Shown here: positions 22,560 to 33,329 of the stretch, piece by piece | How the letters are laid out: the number at the start of each line of letters is the position of its first letter | Numbering within the stretch: position 1 is the stretch's first letter | Assembly (NCBI GenBank): GCA_032622095.1 | Contig: CP136069.1 | Span: forward strand, 205,392,690 to 205,456,689 | Direction of reading: 5' to 3' | DNA length: 64,000 nt | From: Siphonodentalium dalli | Lineage: Eukaryota; Mollusca; Scaphopoda; Gadilida; Siphonodentaliidae | Made by a program: the position numbers and the translations under genes | The notes under the pieces: generated by a model | Told to the model about the DNA's origin: nothing | The model's input: only the letters and a program-made list of their open reading frames with translations | Database searches by the model: none

Positions 22560-22985
22560 CATACATGTATATACAGTTTGGTGATTTCATCTTTGGGACA
22601 GATGGTGCAGAGTCATGGAAATAAGGGGTTCGAGAACACCCCCCCCAGTATTATGGTAAAAATTGTGATGATAGTTAGATTTGGAAACTAAAATTAATTG
22701 TATTGTAGTAAAATTTTAGAACAGTTGGACATTTCATGCCTGAAACAAAAGTAACAGTTGGAACTTTGAGAAAATATGTTAAAATTGTGCTGATATTTGG
22801 CAATGTGGTCTAATTTTAGATTTGTAGGGCACCATTGGGGGTATGTCCTGCCTTACATTCTGATGTTGCCATAGTGTAACAGTTTTAGTGTAGAATATAT
22901 ATACTGTTGATCCCTCTTCCAAATGGTATACAATATTGAATCTGATATAATGTGATCTGGGCATTCCAAAATAAAGTGACCCTTT
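22560..22985. repeat. truncated foldback-family copy
   Basis: The right end TGTGATCTGGGCATTCC with AAAATAAAGTGACCCTTTAA matches 8600-8640 and 15335-15378. Confidence 0.4.
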
Positions 22986-22988
22986 AAA

Positions 22989-23292
22989 TTAACCTTTTAA
23001 TGATGGGAGCTGCACTGGTGCAGCATTAAACTTAAAGATCTTGTGCCAGTGCATTCTCTTATATCATGCAAGGGAGCTTCACATATATAAGAGAATGCAC
23101 AGGCCTACAAGGTCAAGGTAAATATTATTAGGCCAATGTATGTATTATCTTATATATGTGAGGCTTCCTAGGACCGGACACTATCATGGACCATGGCCAG
23201 TATGGGAGACTAGCATATATAACTTTATAAGAGAATGCATTGGCACAGGGTTTTTGCAAAATTTCAGGAAACTCCAGTCATGGAAGGGTTAA
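22989..23292. mobile_element. piggyBac-like TTAA MITE, GGGAGCTGC type
   Basis: TTAACCTTTTAATGATGGGAGC at the left, GGAAACTCCAGTCATGGAAG and GGGTTAA at the right. Two diverged palindrome cores lie inside. The second core is interrupted by a short CGGACACTATCATGGACC segment. Confidence 0.7.
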
Positions 23293-23314
23293 TGGCCAAC
23301 AACTGTGTCTGTCA

Positions 23315-23480
23315 GATTCTTGTTAAGATAAGATGAGATAAGATACGTTTTAATGGTCTTTAAAGCATACATTGGTGTAGGAAAACCTACATGTATTATA
23401 GATAAAAATAAACAGAGGAATACATGGTATATATGTGATATACATGTAACAAGTAACATATTAACAGAAATTGAAAAGAT
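23315..23480. repeat. (AAGATAAGATGAG)n-headed repeat, possible inverted non-LTR tail
   Basis: AAGATAAGATGAGATAAGAT followed by ACGTTTTAATGGTC. A short tandem followed by TTTA/TTTAATGG is how minus-strand 3' ends of non-LTR elements look elsewhere in this window (32529, 55968). No coding part remains. Confidence 0.35.
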
Positions 23481-23948
23481 GTAGAATGTCAAATTATTTG
23501 ATTTATTACTGGACATAGGTCAGCTTTACCATATGGTACATTACCACTTCCACAGTCCACCAATGCCCAGCATGAGTATGGCGTTTATACGGGGTATAAG
23601 ACTGTAAAGGAGTTGTCCTGCACTAACAGAAACCATCGGGGATAGCATATTAAGAAAACAGTCCTAAGACCATTTATTTCCATTTATTATGGTCCCCAAT
23701 GGATTCAGGCCACATGAGAGACCGGAACACACACATACATGTATGCTTACTACCATCGCAAAACACTGGATTAAAAATATATTATGTTTGATTCAACAAT
23801 GAAATGCATATGGTCAGTTGAGATTGAAGTAACGATGGGTGACAGTGAGCTAAACTGAAGACAACAAACTTACATACCATGATTTAGTAAATTAGTATTT
23901 ACTATTATTGGCATTTATCAAATACCATTCATAATCTTAATGACTCAT

Positions 23949-24215
23949 AGGGAAGTAGGTAGCTGAGAGGTAGCGTACTGGTCTCTTGTGCTAATAGTAG
24001 CGGACAAGAGAGCGCAACCTGGTCACAGTATACTGACAAAAATCAGAACTCGGTCAGATACCAAGTTTGTATAAGAGGCAGTACGCTGTCTGATTGGGCG
24101 CAGACATAAATGGCTGACCGGTGTACAATCCTTGGTCAGGTTGGTGTGTGCCTATTAAAGAGCGCTACTGCCAGTACTGGAGTCACCACAGGGTTATAAT
24201 ATAAATATTTTAAGT
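23949..24215 (+). mobile_element. candidate tRNA-headed SINE
   Basis: GTAGGTAGCTGAGAGGTAGCGTACTGG fits, in its core TAGCTGAGAGG, an RNA polymerase III A box. A weaker B-box-like segment (GCGCAACCTGGTC) follows about 45 bases on. The rest (GGCAGTACGCTGTCTG, GGTCAGGTTGGTGTG) is not a cloverleaf, so this is not a tRNA gene. Confidence 0.4.
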
Positions 24216-25515
24216 TATCGGCCATGGTAACGATCGATGGTTGTGCATGGACCAGTGTGTCTATTAGATTCCTCCTGCACTGCAATAGCTACAGATACAG
24301 ATAGTGATATAGTGAGTCACGATAGAGAAATGAATTTTAATTATTTATTACTCACTTTTTAGAACTAACAGAAGGCCTTAGACTTTTGAGAAGTTTGAAA
24401 CTTTGAGAGAAATACTCAGAAATATTATAAAATTAGATGATAAATTTCACTATAAATTGAGTAGAAAGGATTCTACGGATTCATCACACCATAAATAGCA
24501 TAATGACCATTTGGATTAATCTTGATTTAAATCTCGAAATTGTTTGCTTCATTGCAATCTTTATAAAAAAGGCTCCCAAAACTTGCTAAATTTTCCAACT
24601 CAGCTGCTCAAGTTCAAGGTCGCGCACCTGTTGTGAGTAATGTAAAACGCAGAATTACTGAAACGAATTAATTTAAATTGAACATACGGATTACATGTCC
24701 ATTCTGATGTTTTCCTGCAGTGTAACAATTTTTAGCGGTTTTAAATATTTAAACAATATTTTTGAGTCATTTAAAGAAATAGGCTCGGTCCATTGGAGAT
24801 TTTAAACAATAAATTGTATCGATAATTTTATTATTTATAGAAATGGGTTCTGTTCATAGCCTATAATTATGCATGTCCGTCCGTCCGTAATAACTGTAGC
24901 ATATAGGCCTACGTGGCGCTCGATTCAGTGAACAGGCCGGTTTTGAATGGCTTTTTGTGTCGGGTTTTGTATATTCATATTTGTACAGTTACGGCCTTTG
25001 TGTCCTTCTATTCGCATGTATGCCCGTTCGCCGTAACGACTTTGGGACTCGCCATATGAGTCAACATATATCAGTGTAGCTCAAGCTTAATTTCGAACCA
25101 ATATAGGCCTACACATTGTAGGTTTTTATTCATTCATTCAAGTTGTTCCGACGGTTTGATTTTTCAGGAGTATTTATTGATGGAATATTGTGTGTTTTCA
25201 GACCAAAAGTCGAGTATTTTCCTACATAATTCAATTTGATCAAATTAACAAAAAATTAAATGGCAATTCGCTTGGTTAAATTGGTCATTGTCGCATACCA
25301 CTCAGAATCTCCTAAAAGCGCAAAAAGACACCAAAAATGTAAAATGTCACCCAGCATGTATCAAAGTCTCGTAAATCAATCGCATGTTAAGTATACATAA
25401 TTTATTACAATTATAACATTTTTTTGGGTAATTTTCGAGTAAAATTTCAACCGCATTTGATTATCGATATATAGACCTGTAATCAATCCGTGTTGAGTTT
25501 GACGAACGACTTTTT
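24216..25515. other. intergenic, nothing recognised
   Basis: AT-rich. A CpG-richer patch with GTCCGTCCGTCCG lies at about 24875-24890, and CCCGTTCGCCGTAACG at 25023. No exon could be supported. Confidence 0.35.
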
Positions 25516-25519
25516 GCAT

Positions 25520-25790
25520 ATTTGGGAGATCCTGCACGGTTTTATTTGTGCACATTTTGGGAGATTTGGGAGATCCTAGGTGTCTTTTTGCACATTCGGG
25601 AGATCACATGGAGATCCTGGGTGTCTTTTTGCACATTTTAGGAGATCCTAGGTGTCTTTTTGCACATTTGGGAGATCCTAGGTGTCTTTTTGCACATTTG
25701 GGAGATCCTGGGTGTCTTTTTGCACATTTGGGAGATCTTGGGTGTCTTTTTGCACATTTCGGAGATCCTGGATATCTTTTTGCTCGATGA
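25520..25790 (+). repeat. 30-bp minisatellite, about 8 copies
   Basis: Unit GTGTCTTTTTGCACATTTGG + GAGATCCTAG, with two irregular units at the start. Because 30 is a multiple of three, all three plus frames stay open and one reads as a 10-residue repeat (RCLFAHLGDP). No start context, splice sites or conserved neighbour supports translation. Confidence 0.8.
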
Positions 25791-25999
25791 GTGTTTATTT
25801 ACAATTGTGCTTTGTTCAGGCGTTGTGTTTTCTGAAACGAAGTGGTTACTGCCACATAATTTTTAAGTGGTAGCAACACGAATGTTTTGGAATGGCAGTA
25901 ACCACTACCTTTCTGAAATTTTCGGAAATATAATTCGAATGCATGGTAAATTCTTGCACTTCATATATGTACAAAGTGCCTGGGTATACTCACTTATAG

Positions 26000-27460
26000 T
26001 TTTCAAGAGTCACTGAAATTGATAGGCCTACACAATTCATATATAGGGGCCAATCATGGGCACTCGTTGACAGAGGGGTAGGCCTATATGAATTCTGCAT
26101 ACCGCCTGTAAATGGCCCAAATCCCGCGTACCAGAATATATGGGTGTGGAGGGGGGGGGGGGGGGCGACCTCTATATATATATAAATATATGGGATGTCC
26201 ATTTCACATTGATTATGCCCCCCCCCCCCCCCGACCATCCGAAGGAGGATTCGGCGGTATATAGTGGAGACGTTCGTCCACCCTTCCGTCCGTCCGTCCG
26301 TAACAAACATTTCACAATACATGCAGCTCGAGTATCGATAGTCCAATATGGATGTCCTTTGGTATGCAGGTAGACCATGCATTGTGGAATCACCACATAT
26401 AGTGCAGGTTTGAGTCCGCACTTTTCCCCCAGAGTTATGGCCCTTTGCTGGGCTTATAGTGTAAAACGCGTCAACAAACATTATATGCTGTAGCATGTGG
26501 ATGTTTTATTACTGGATTTCGTTGTCCTTTGGCGTGGTTATAGCACAGCAGGTTGTGCAATGGGGGTAAAAGATATCCACATACTATACATATGGGGTTC
26601 GTCCATTAATTGTTACCAGAGTTACGGCCCCTGTTCGACTTGGAAATTTGTGAATTGAGGATTCGGGGGGTATATATAGTGGAGACCTTCATTCGTCCGT
26701 CCTCAACTCTGCACATAAAATTGTCAGAGTCTCCACCTACGCCCGTGCTATGGAATGTAGGGCGGCACATCCAGTAACAACGAAAACAAACAAACATACT
26801 GTCTCTGCGCATTTGGCTATAGCAGAATAGCGGTATGATGGCACATTGAATCACATTGAATCACACGCTCTGCCTTGCGGTTGGTTGTTTTTTTTTTAAA
26901 CAACTAACAAACTAACACTATTTTATTTTAAAATTATAACACGGGCCCCGCTCCTTTTTCAGCGCACCAGATGACACGCTCAGCTCAACCATATACTCAA
27001 CCATATATTAAAGGGACCCACCGGGTCACCCCTCATACCCCATATTTTTAAAGCTCGTGGGCTCTTCCCCAAATAATCCATCCAATCAATTCAATCAAAG
27101 AAATAACATTAATTCATTATGTCCGCTTTTGCCGGGTTCAGACATGACTATTTTCTATGTGCTATATCTCCAACAACAACAAACCGTGGGGTGAAGGAGA
27201 AGACCACTCGATCTTTTCGACCATCCCGGGCGCTTCGCGCCCAACTACTCACTCTCGTCCGTCCTTCATAGTGCAGGTTTTGTCTGTATCCCGCCAGAGT
27301 TATTGCCCTTTGCCAGAGTTATGATCCGGGTGTGTGCTGAAGCAATGCATGGAGCACACATTAAGAATATATGCCTGGATGTGTGAAAAAGGTGTCCCAT
27401 ACGTGTAGAGCAATTGCGTTTCAGCTCAACTGAATTGCTTCAGTTCAGTTATTTTTGCCT
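26000..27460. repeat. module-type transposon remains with poly-G/poly-C ends
   Basis: A poly-G run (26151-26165) and a poly-C run (26218-26232) flank an AT-rich spacer. They are followed by GGAGGATTCGG, GTATATAGTGGAGAC, (CGTC)n at 26285-26301 and repeated GTGCAGGTTTGAGTC / AGAGTTATGGCCCTTTG modules (again at 26610-26700 and 27270-27320). These are the same modules as in the elements at 46523 and 52115. No gene. Confidence 0.5.
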
Positions 27461-27699
27461 CTCATGCACATCAGGGCATGATTAGAACAGACCCGATCCC
27501 ATGACGACAGATATCGCCTGTCATGAACTCATTTGCCGGATAATTGTTGTCCAATTGTCCGACTCATATTCCGATAGGATTTTTATATTCAACCCTCGTA
27601 ATGGCTGCCAGGCTAATTCTTCCTGTATCGAGCTGAAATTATCTGTTTGTTTCCCCATCTGGCATGTTATTTCTCAACCATAATGTGGCAAAGATGAAA

Positions 27700-28044
27700 G
27701 TGGTAGATGAGAACTTGAAATAGTATGGCTAGTTCACGGCTTAGGTACGCACCAGTTAGAATATTTCTTGATAGTTTAGTGAAGTGGGCGTATGGTAAAC
27801 ACAGCAACACCAACACTGCAACAGGTCATATGAGTTGTCAGCACTATATTATGTGACTAATGTGTCGCTGATGAGTCGTTGTAATGTTTTATTCATAAAT
27901 GCACACCTTGTCCATTTCTGTATACATAAATGCACACCAGACTCATGTAATGTCACATGACGGCGGTTCATTGAATCATTGTCATGTTTACTACATACAC
28001 TGATACAGTACGTTGAGTACCCTCGAGTCAAAACAAATTATTAA
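27700..28044 (+). promoter_or_regulatory. possible promoter for the 28045 reading frame
   Basis: Contains GTCACATGACGGCGG at about 27953, the same TCACATGA box as the SNAPIN upstream region, some 90 bp before the ATG at 28045. Support is weak. Confidence 0.2.
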
Positions 28045-28158
28045 ATGAGAGATCATGCGAATCGCCAACATAAATTTTTCCGCTGCAATTTGAATCAACA
28101 GGAATTAGCAGATATTCAGAGTTTGGCTTATAATTCTCTCAGTGATCCGCCTACAGCC

Positions 28159-28262
28159 TGTACAAGGTACCTGGAGAAGTCGCCCAGCGCGAAGTCGGCC
28201 CCATACGAAGACGGCCCATGCGAAGTCGGCCCCAGAGAAGTCGGCCCCAGAGAAGTCGGCCC
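28159..28262. repeat. MULE left TIR, GAAGTCGGCC array
   Basis: Units of GAAGTCGGCCCCA and a GAAGACGGCCC variant. Mirrored at 30521-30581 in the same order (GAAGTCGGCCCC, GAAATCGGCC, GAAGACGGCC, GAAGTCGGCC). Repeated units at TIRs are often transposase-binding sites; that is an inference here. Confidence 0.8.
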
Positions 28263-28382
28263 CATTAATTAGAAGGGATTAAATCGGCTTAATTTTATTG
28301 AGATACCAGTAGTGATTATTTTGGTTAATTGTGAGGTCCCCAACTTAATTTGATTGATTTGTGTAAGCTAATTGTGGGAACG

Positions 28383-28470
28383 GGAAGATTCGGCGGCGGG
28401 AAGATTCGGCCAGGTATTTTTCGGCGGAGGGAAGATTCGGCAGGGAAGATTCGGCGGGGAAGATTCGGCC
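28383..28470. repeat. inner GAAGATTCGGC array, left
   Basis: Five GGAAGATTCGGC-like units, including one degenerate (TATTTTTCGGCGG). The inverted partner array is at 29759-29853. Confidence 0.8.
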
Positions 28471-28770
28471 AGTCGTTTGATCTAACTAATTACGGCTTGG
28501 GGATTACGGCTTATGTGGGACTAAGCTTGTGTGCGCACTTATTCTTTGTTGTAACAATAACAACTAATTAGAGGGATTATAGGGTCTTGATTAACTCATT
28601 TTAGTTATGACATATTTTATTAGAATGGATGAAACATATTTACACAAGCTGCATGATATAACAGAAATACAAACAAAACAATTTAAAATACATTTATAAC
28701 GGCATTCTTTATTTGAAACATACAAAATCAACTAATAGTCTTGTCTTCTTCTTGTCTTGTTGTCGTCTTC

Positions 28771-29586
28771 TTATTTCTTTGCCTTGCCGATTCTGTATAT
28801 CTTAGTCACTTCTTGTAGAAATTCCGATGTTCTGATGTCCTCTTCTCTGTATTTTGTCCATAGGTCGCTGATCTTTGTATCTATTTCTGTGTATTTCTTT
28901 CTCACGTCTGTCTCGAGATCCCTGGCTGCAACGGGAATTTCTACATGGGCTGCTTCCAGTTGAAGAATCGGCACCAGCTTGTAGAATGATAGGCGTTGGC
29001 CAGACTTGCTGTTAATCCTTCGGTGCCATGCTGAAATGAAGAACGAATTGTTTATTATATATTATTTATATATTTTTATTATATGTGTTATTAACCATTT
29101 GTTGTGAAGAATGATTTGTTTATTAAAATATGTGTAAACACATTAACCATTTGTTTAACTTATATCTTATAAAGAGCGTTTATTACTTATTATTAATAAA
29201 GAGCGTTTATTACTTTTTATTGACATGAAAAATATATTTACCTTCTATGTGGTTGTTTGTTCGAACGGTGTGTTCGAATACACACCATTCTGGTATGGTG
29301 AATCGATCGCTCTCTATCCATTGATTCTTGACATAGGTCACAAACTCTTTTAGCTTTGTTGAATTGGCCTGTGCTTCGATGCTGTCAAATGTTGGCCGGA
29401 TATGCGATGATGGCAGGAATGGCAGCGCCATGAACTGTCGGATGTATTGCTGTGTTGGTTTGTCCTTCCTATACGCCGTGGCCAGTCCGACGTCGGCAAC
29501 CTTTCTGAATACAGCCTGCGACCAATGGAATACACAGCCCTTAATGTCCTTCCCAGGAAAAACGGAACGGACGGCTTGCCAAGCAG
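28771..29586 (-). pseudogene. MULE transposase, C-terminal half (two exons)
   Basis: Exons 29586-29242 and 29030-28771 join through GT-AG (G|CA). The first exon reads AWQAVRSVFPGKDIKGCVFH and then HWSQAVFRKVADVGL, ALPFLPSSHIRPTF and RTNNHIEA. The second starts WHRRINSK and runs to a lysine-rich end (YRIGKAKK). GCxFHWxQ and RTNNxxExWH are hallmark motifs of the MULE transposase domain and the region just after it. The upstream exons with the first two catalytic aspartates are missing: only about 170 bp separate this exon from the inner inverted repeat. The surviving frame is intact, so loss was recent or only by deletion. Confidence 0.82.
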
Positions 29587-29758
29587 CTGAAAATAGAAAA
29601 ACACATTATACACTACTGTACATAATTGATATATAATAAAGTATTTTTATTTTTTTTAGAAAAAGATAGCACATGCCATTTTGTTGTTGAGAAAAGTCAG
29701 TGTTTAATTTGATTTTTTATTGAGAAACAGATAAGAACACATACCATATTCGAAGTCC

Positions 29759-29853
29759 TAGGAAGATTCGGCCGATAAAACCCGCCGAATCTTCCCTGCC
29801 GAATCTTCCCTGCCGAATCTTCCCTCCGCCGAATCTTCACGGACCCCTAATTG
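29759..29853. repeat. inner GAAGATTCGGC array, right
   Basis: GCCGAATCTTCC units in inverted orientation to 28383-28470, bounded by GGAAGATTCGGCCGATAAAA. Confidence 0.8.
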
Positions 29854-30058
29854 TGAAGTCCCCAATGTTTTCTTTGTTGTAATAACAAAATGAACTTCAC
29901 TTATGGGCAGTCACTGACAGCGGCTCCATTATAAAAACAATGATAGTTGCCGATATACAATGAAAGAAAGCGCTAAGTACTTTTAATTGCTGCTTAGCGA
30001 ACAAAGCCATTAGCTCATTATTCTCACTTCGGGTTTATAGACGTACCGGTATATAAGG

Positions 30059-30361
30059 TTGGCCCAGCTATATCGGATTTTCATACATTCCTCAATTCGC
30101 CACAATGCCGTGATGACAACCCAAGACCATCCAAACGTTGTAGAATGCTACAGACAGCCTCAATGCCAGCCATGCCCTCCTTCAACCTGTCCTGTTCATT
30201 CGAACAACCGCCCACTAAACATCCACCACCAACAGAGCAGCTCACCAGACCTTTACCAGACATTGGCAAAGTTAATTTCCCTTCAGCAACAGCTAGTGAG
30301 GGAGAAGAAGCTGCATAGAATTCAACAGAACCAAAGCACACATGTGCAGGGGCATATTTAA
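30059..30361 (+). CDS. unrecognised P/Q-rich frame carried by the MULE
   Basis: TATATAAGG at 30050-30058 is followed by a frame with ATG at 30113 (earlier in-frame near-start at 30059) to TAA at 30359-30361. AATAAATAAAG stands about 110 bp downstream. The protein is rich in Q, P, S and H (ECYRQPQCQPCPPSTCPVHS) and ends in a helix (LAKLISLQQQLVREKKLHRI). It is divergent from the transposase. It may be a captured host segment or an accessory frame; no family is recognised. Confidence 0.4.
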   Translation: MAQLYRIFIHSSIRHNAVMTTQDHPNVVECYRQPQCQPCPPSTCPVHSNNRPLNIHHQQSSSPDLYQTLAKLISLQQQLVREKKLHRIQQNQSTHVQGHI

Positions 30362-30658
30362 CCTATTCAAGTTGTACAGAGACCGAGATTTGACGTTGTT
30401 TGAATCTGTTAATTGAATTTGTTATTATTATATTGTCATTTATATCATTATTATCAGTTTCATATCATAAAATAAATAAAGAATGATTTTAAACAATAGT
30501 TCTGTTATATATGGGGCCGACTTCGCATGAGGCCGTCTTCGTATGTGGCCGATTTCGCACGGGGCCGACTTCTCCTGTATTCGCCTACAGCCCACCTACA
30601 ATTTTCCAAAGTGGGCTATAAGCAGGCTTTTTATACCCCGCCTCGTCCCGAGACATAA

Positions 30659-31640
30659 ATATGCTTTGATTGCAAATATGAGATTATGTCAAGTTGAAAC
30701 GCTCCATCGTGAATGATGACATCTGCCACGTGCCACGATGTGTTAAATTATTGGCAAGCTTCCAATCTCATAACTGTCGGACATTCTATAATGGACATGA
30801 TCGACGCATGTAAATGAGCCAAGATATATCGAAATTAACTGGGTCAAGTTTGAAGTACTGTATGTATGCATTACTTTCGTGGGGCTCACGGAAGGCGTTG
30901 TTGTCAGCGCTGAATATTTTGTTCTTGTGTGATTACTAATGTTCATTTAGCTTGGGGATATACTAGTACTCTGGTAAATTTGCCAAATTGTGATGTGAAA
31001 AACCTCAGAAATGACTACGTAAAACTTGGTTTATGTTTTATTTGAAATGCTTGTGTTAATGCGTGGCACAGTGAAAATGCCCACAACGTGTCGTGCCATT
31101 TTCAAAAATAATGATTCGATGCATTTCGTTATCTTCATTTTAAGAACTATCTTTATATTGATTTAATATTATTGATAAAAATTATTCTGGGAGAAATTAC
31201 ATTTCTTAGCCGTAATACGATGGATTGTTTTAATTTATTCAGTTTATGTGAGACGCTTATCAGCTGTTTGTAGTGTGAAGGTGATATAGACGGTCAAATA
31301 AAAAGAACGAATAGATCTACACCGTAAATGTGGTGTTATCAACTTGTCATCGGTGATGGATTACTTTGAAAAATAAAGCAGTCATTTCTAACTGTATTTA
31401 AGTGTACATATACTGGATTTAATATGCTACTTGATTGTATATTTTATGTAACATTACACAACTTATAATTTGCTTTAAACATTGACAAACTCACCCAATT
31501 CTATGCATGGGTTTGACACCGCCTATCAAATTGTTGAGTACAAACACAGTGCACACTTACATTTTATTTGTGGTTCATATTAATTATCATAGCATATAAA
31601 ACATAATTAAATATTCACCATACCTTACCATACTCTGGGG
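30659..31640. other. no gene; possible 3' UTR of the 28045 frame
   Basis: AATAAA at about 31299 and 31373. Otherwise AT-rich without repeat ends I recognise. Confidence 0.3.
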
Positions 31641-32532
31641 GATTTGACATTCACAGCTCTACAATTTGTTTCTACTTAACAAAATGAATTATGATGAAGT
31701 TAAACAACATCAAAAATAGACAAACTAAGGGCAATAACTCAGGTAAAAGTTGAGGTACCAGATGTAAAACAATATTCTGTTTGAAATTGAATTTTCTATG
31801 TATTTATTTTACCACTCTTATTTCAAACAAATTGTGGTACGGTATCACAATGGAACATTGTCAGCTGAAATCGCACTGAAATAAGGTGACATAGAATTAG
31901 AATATGTAAATAAATTTAGGAGGAAAATAACCATCATTGGTAACAAACATGCATCTTCCACAATATCATCCTTAATTGAAAAGGGGTACGAAATATCATA
32001 TTTGAGAATGCTCTTTTTTCAATGTGTCTACAGCTTTTTGGAAACAAAACCATGAACGCTATTTATCAGAGATGACCATAATATAAAATTTACTTGTCAA
32101 ACAAAATCATAAAAATTCTCTACATTGTTTTTTTAAATTGATAGCTTGCCATCCCCCATTTAATGCAATACATACTGCATATTTGTGTACCTGTTTAGAC
32201 AAACCAAAAATATATAACTAAACCTCTCATATACATGCGCACATCTGATATCTCACCATCTCCATAATCTATGAGTGTGTATTATTAATATGTGAAGTCA
32301 TGCATGTAATAGTTGTTTTAAATATGCCACATCCTAATTGACATGAATTGTTTCTAATAAATTCCCTGGTAAAATGAAAAAATAGATACAATAACCATCA
32401 CTGGTAACTCACATGTTTTGGGACAAGCCGCAAAATCAACCTCTATTGAAAAAGGGTACGAAGGATCATATTTGAGAATGCTCTTTATTACAGTGTATCT
32501 ACTTCTGTTTGAAAATGAAAGCATGACTGCAT

Positions 32533-33240
32533 ATGAATGAATGAATGAATTTATTGTTTTATAGTGACATTATGTATATAAATATAACATCCGGCCCATA
32601 GGGCCTATAAGTCACTTTGAATACAATAAACAATAAATTATTTGTGCACATGTGTGGATTTTGAAAGTTTTGATTGTCTTATGTCATAAGCTTCTGAAAT
32701 AAATTTAGCACTATATACAGGGAAATTGTTTATACAGTGAACCATAACATTGACGTCAGTTTCTAGATGATGTATATCACCAACACGCGTCATTAACGTA
32801 CTGAAAGCATCTTCGTAGACACGACAACGGACAAAGAAGTGTAATATACTTTCCACGTCTCCCGTATCACATATCATGCACACACGTTCAGCTACTTCCT
32901 CACCACGAAATCGTCCAGTTTCGATCCTCAGAGGTAACATACCGCAGTGGAATTGTCCCAGCAATGATCTCTGACGTCTCGTTAAAACGGGCGAAGAAAC
33001 ATAGCTTTTTAATGTGAGTTCATTCTTTAATAGAATGTATGTTCGCAGCTTTCTCAGTCTGGTAATGTCGGTTAGCCATTGATTCTGCGATAGTTCATTG
33101 AGTTGAGATGACAATGTATCTAAATCACACGTTTTCAAATAGTCAAACACTTCTGTCAGCTTCGCCTTGGTTAATATTTCCTTTATTCCATTACACCAGT
33201 TGTCCCATTTTGTTGAGAAAAACTCCACCATAAAGACATG
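32533..33240 (-). mobile_element. 5'-truncated non-LTR retrotransposon with (ATTC)n tail
   Basis: On the minus strand it starts in the middle of the coding frame at about 33240 and ends in ATTCATTCATTCATTCAT at 32533-32552 after an AATAAA-like AT-rich 3' UTR. A short microsatellite tail is typical of CR1/L2/RTE-like elements. It interrupts an older repeat, which places both breakpoints. Confidence 0.75.
32638..33231 (-). pseudogene. C-terminal region of a non-LTR retrotransposon polyprotein
   Basis: A 197-codon frame covering the region after the reverse-transcriptase core. LRKLRTYILLKNEL, RRQRSLLGQFHCGMLPLRIE and the Cx2C-x9-Hx4C motif (CMICDTGDVESILHFFVRC) are typical of the C-termini of such proteins. 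No RT or endonuclease catalytic residues are present. The frame is still open, suggesting a fairly young insertion. Confidence 0.75.
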
Positions 33241-33329
33241 CTAATATGTGTTTATCAGAGATGACCCAAATAGAACGTTTGCTCACCTGACAAAAATATA
33301 CAAGGATTAAAAGATGTACAGTACGCTAC

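Larger units (their letters stand above)
28159..30581 (-). mobile_element. MULE DNA transposon with repeat-array termini and 11-bp target duplication
   Basis: 2423 bp flanked by CGCCTACAGCC at 28148-28158 and 30582-30592, within the 8-11-bp range of Mutator-like elements. The terminal inverted repeats (about 75 bp) are themselves made of GCGAAGTCGGCCCCA-type units. A second, inner inverted pair is built of GAAGATTCGGC units (28383-28470 and 29759-29853). It holds the C-terminal half of a MULE transposase on the minus strand and a second short frame on the plus strand. The N-terminal transposase half is absent, so it is non-autonomous. Confidence 0.85.
28045..30658 (+). pseudogene. possible 59-codon gene interrupted by a MULE insertion
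   Basis: The frame runs from ATG 28045 to 28158, is cut by the MULE and its target duplication, and continues at 30593 to TAA at 30656-30658. Taking out the element and one duplication copy gives an unbroken 59-codon frame (starts MRDHANRQHKFF, contains QELADIQSLAYNSLSDPP, ends KQAFYTPPRPET). I do not recognise the protein. AATAAA signals at about 31299 and 31373 would serve as its 3' end. An acceptor-like TCAACAG at about 28094-28100 means it may instead be the last exon of a longer gene. Frame continuity over 59 codons could be chance. Confidence 0.35.

Noticed and set aside
23949-24030. tRNA gene
   Set aside because: An A-box-like segment is present but no cloverleaf can be folded and the B box is poor; reported as a SINE candidate instead.
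25990-26496. 168-codon minus-strand frame
   Set aside because: It runs through poly-G, poly-C, (TA)n and (CGTC)n tracts of transposon remains. No conserved motif or exon structure.
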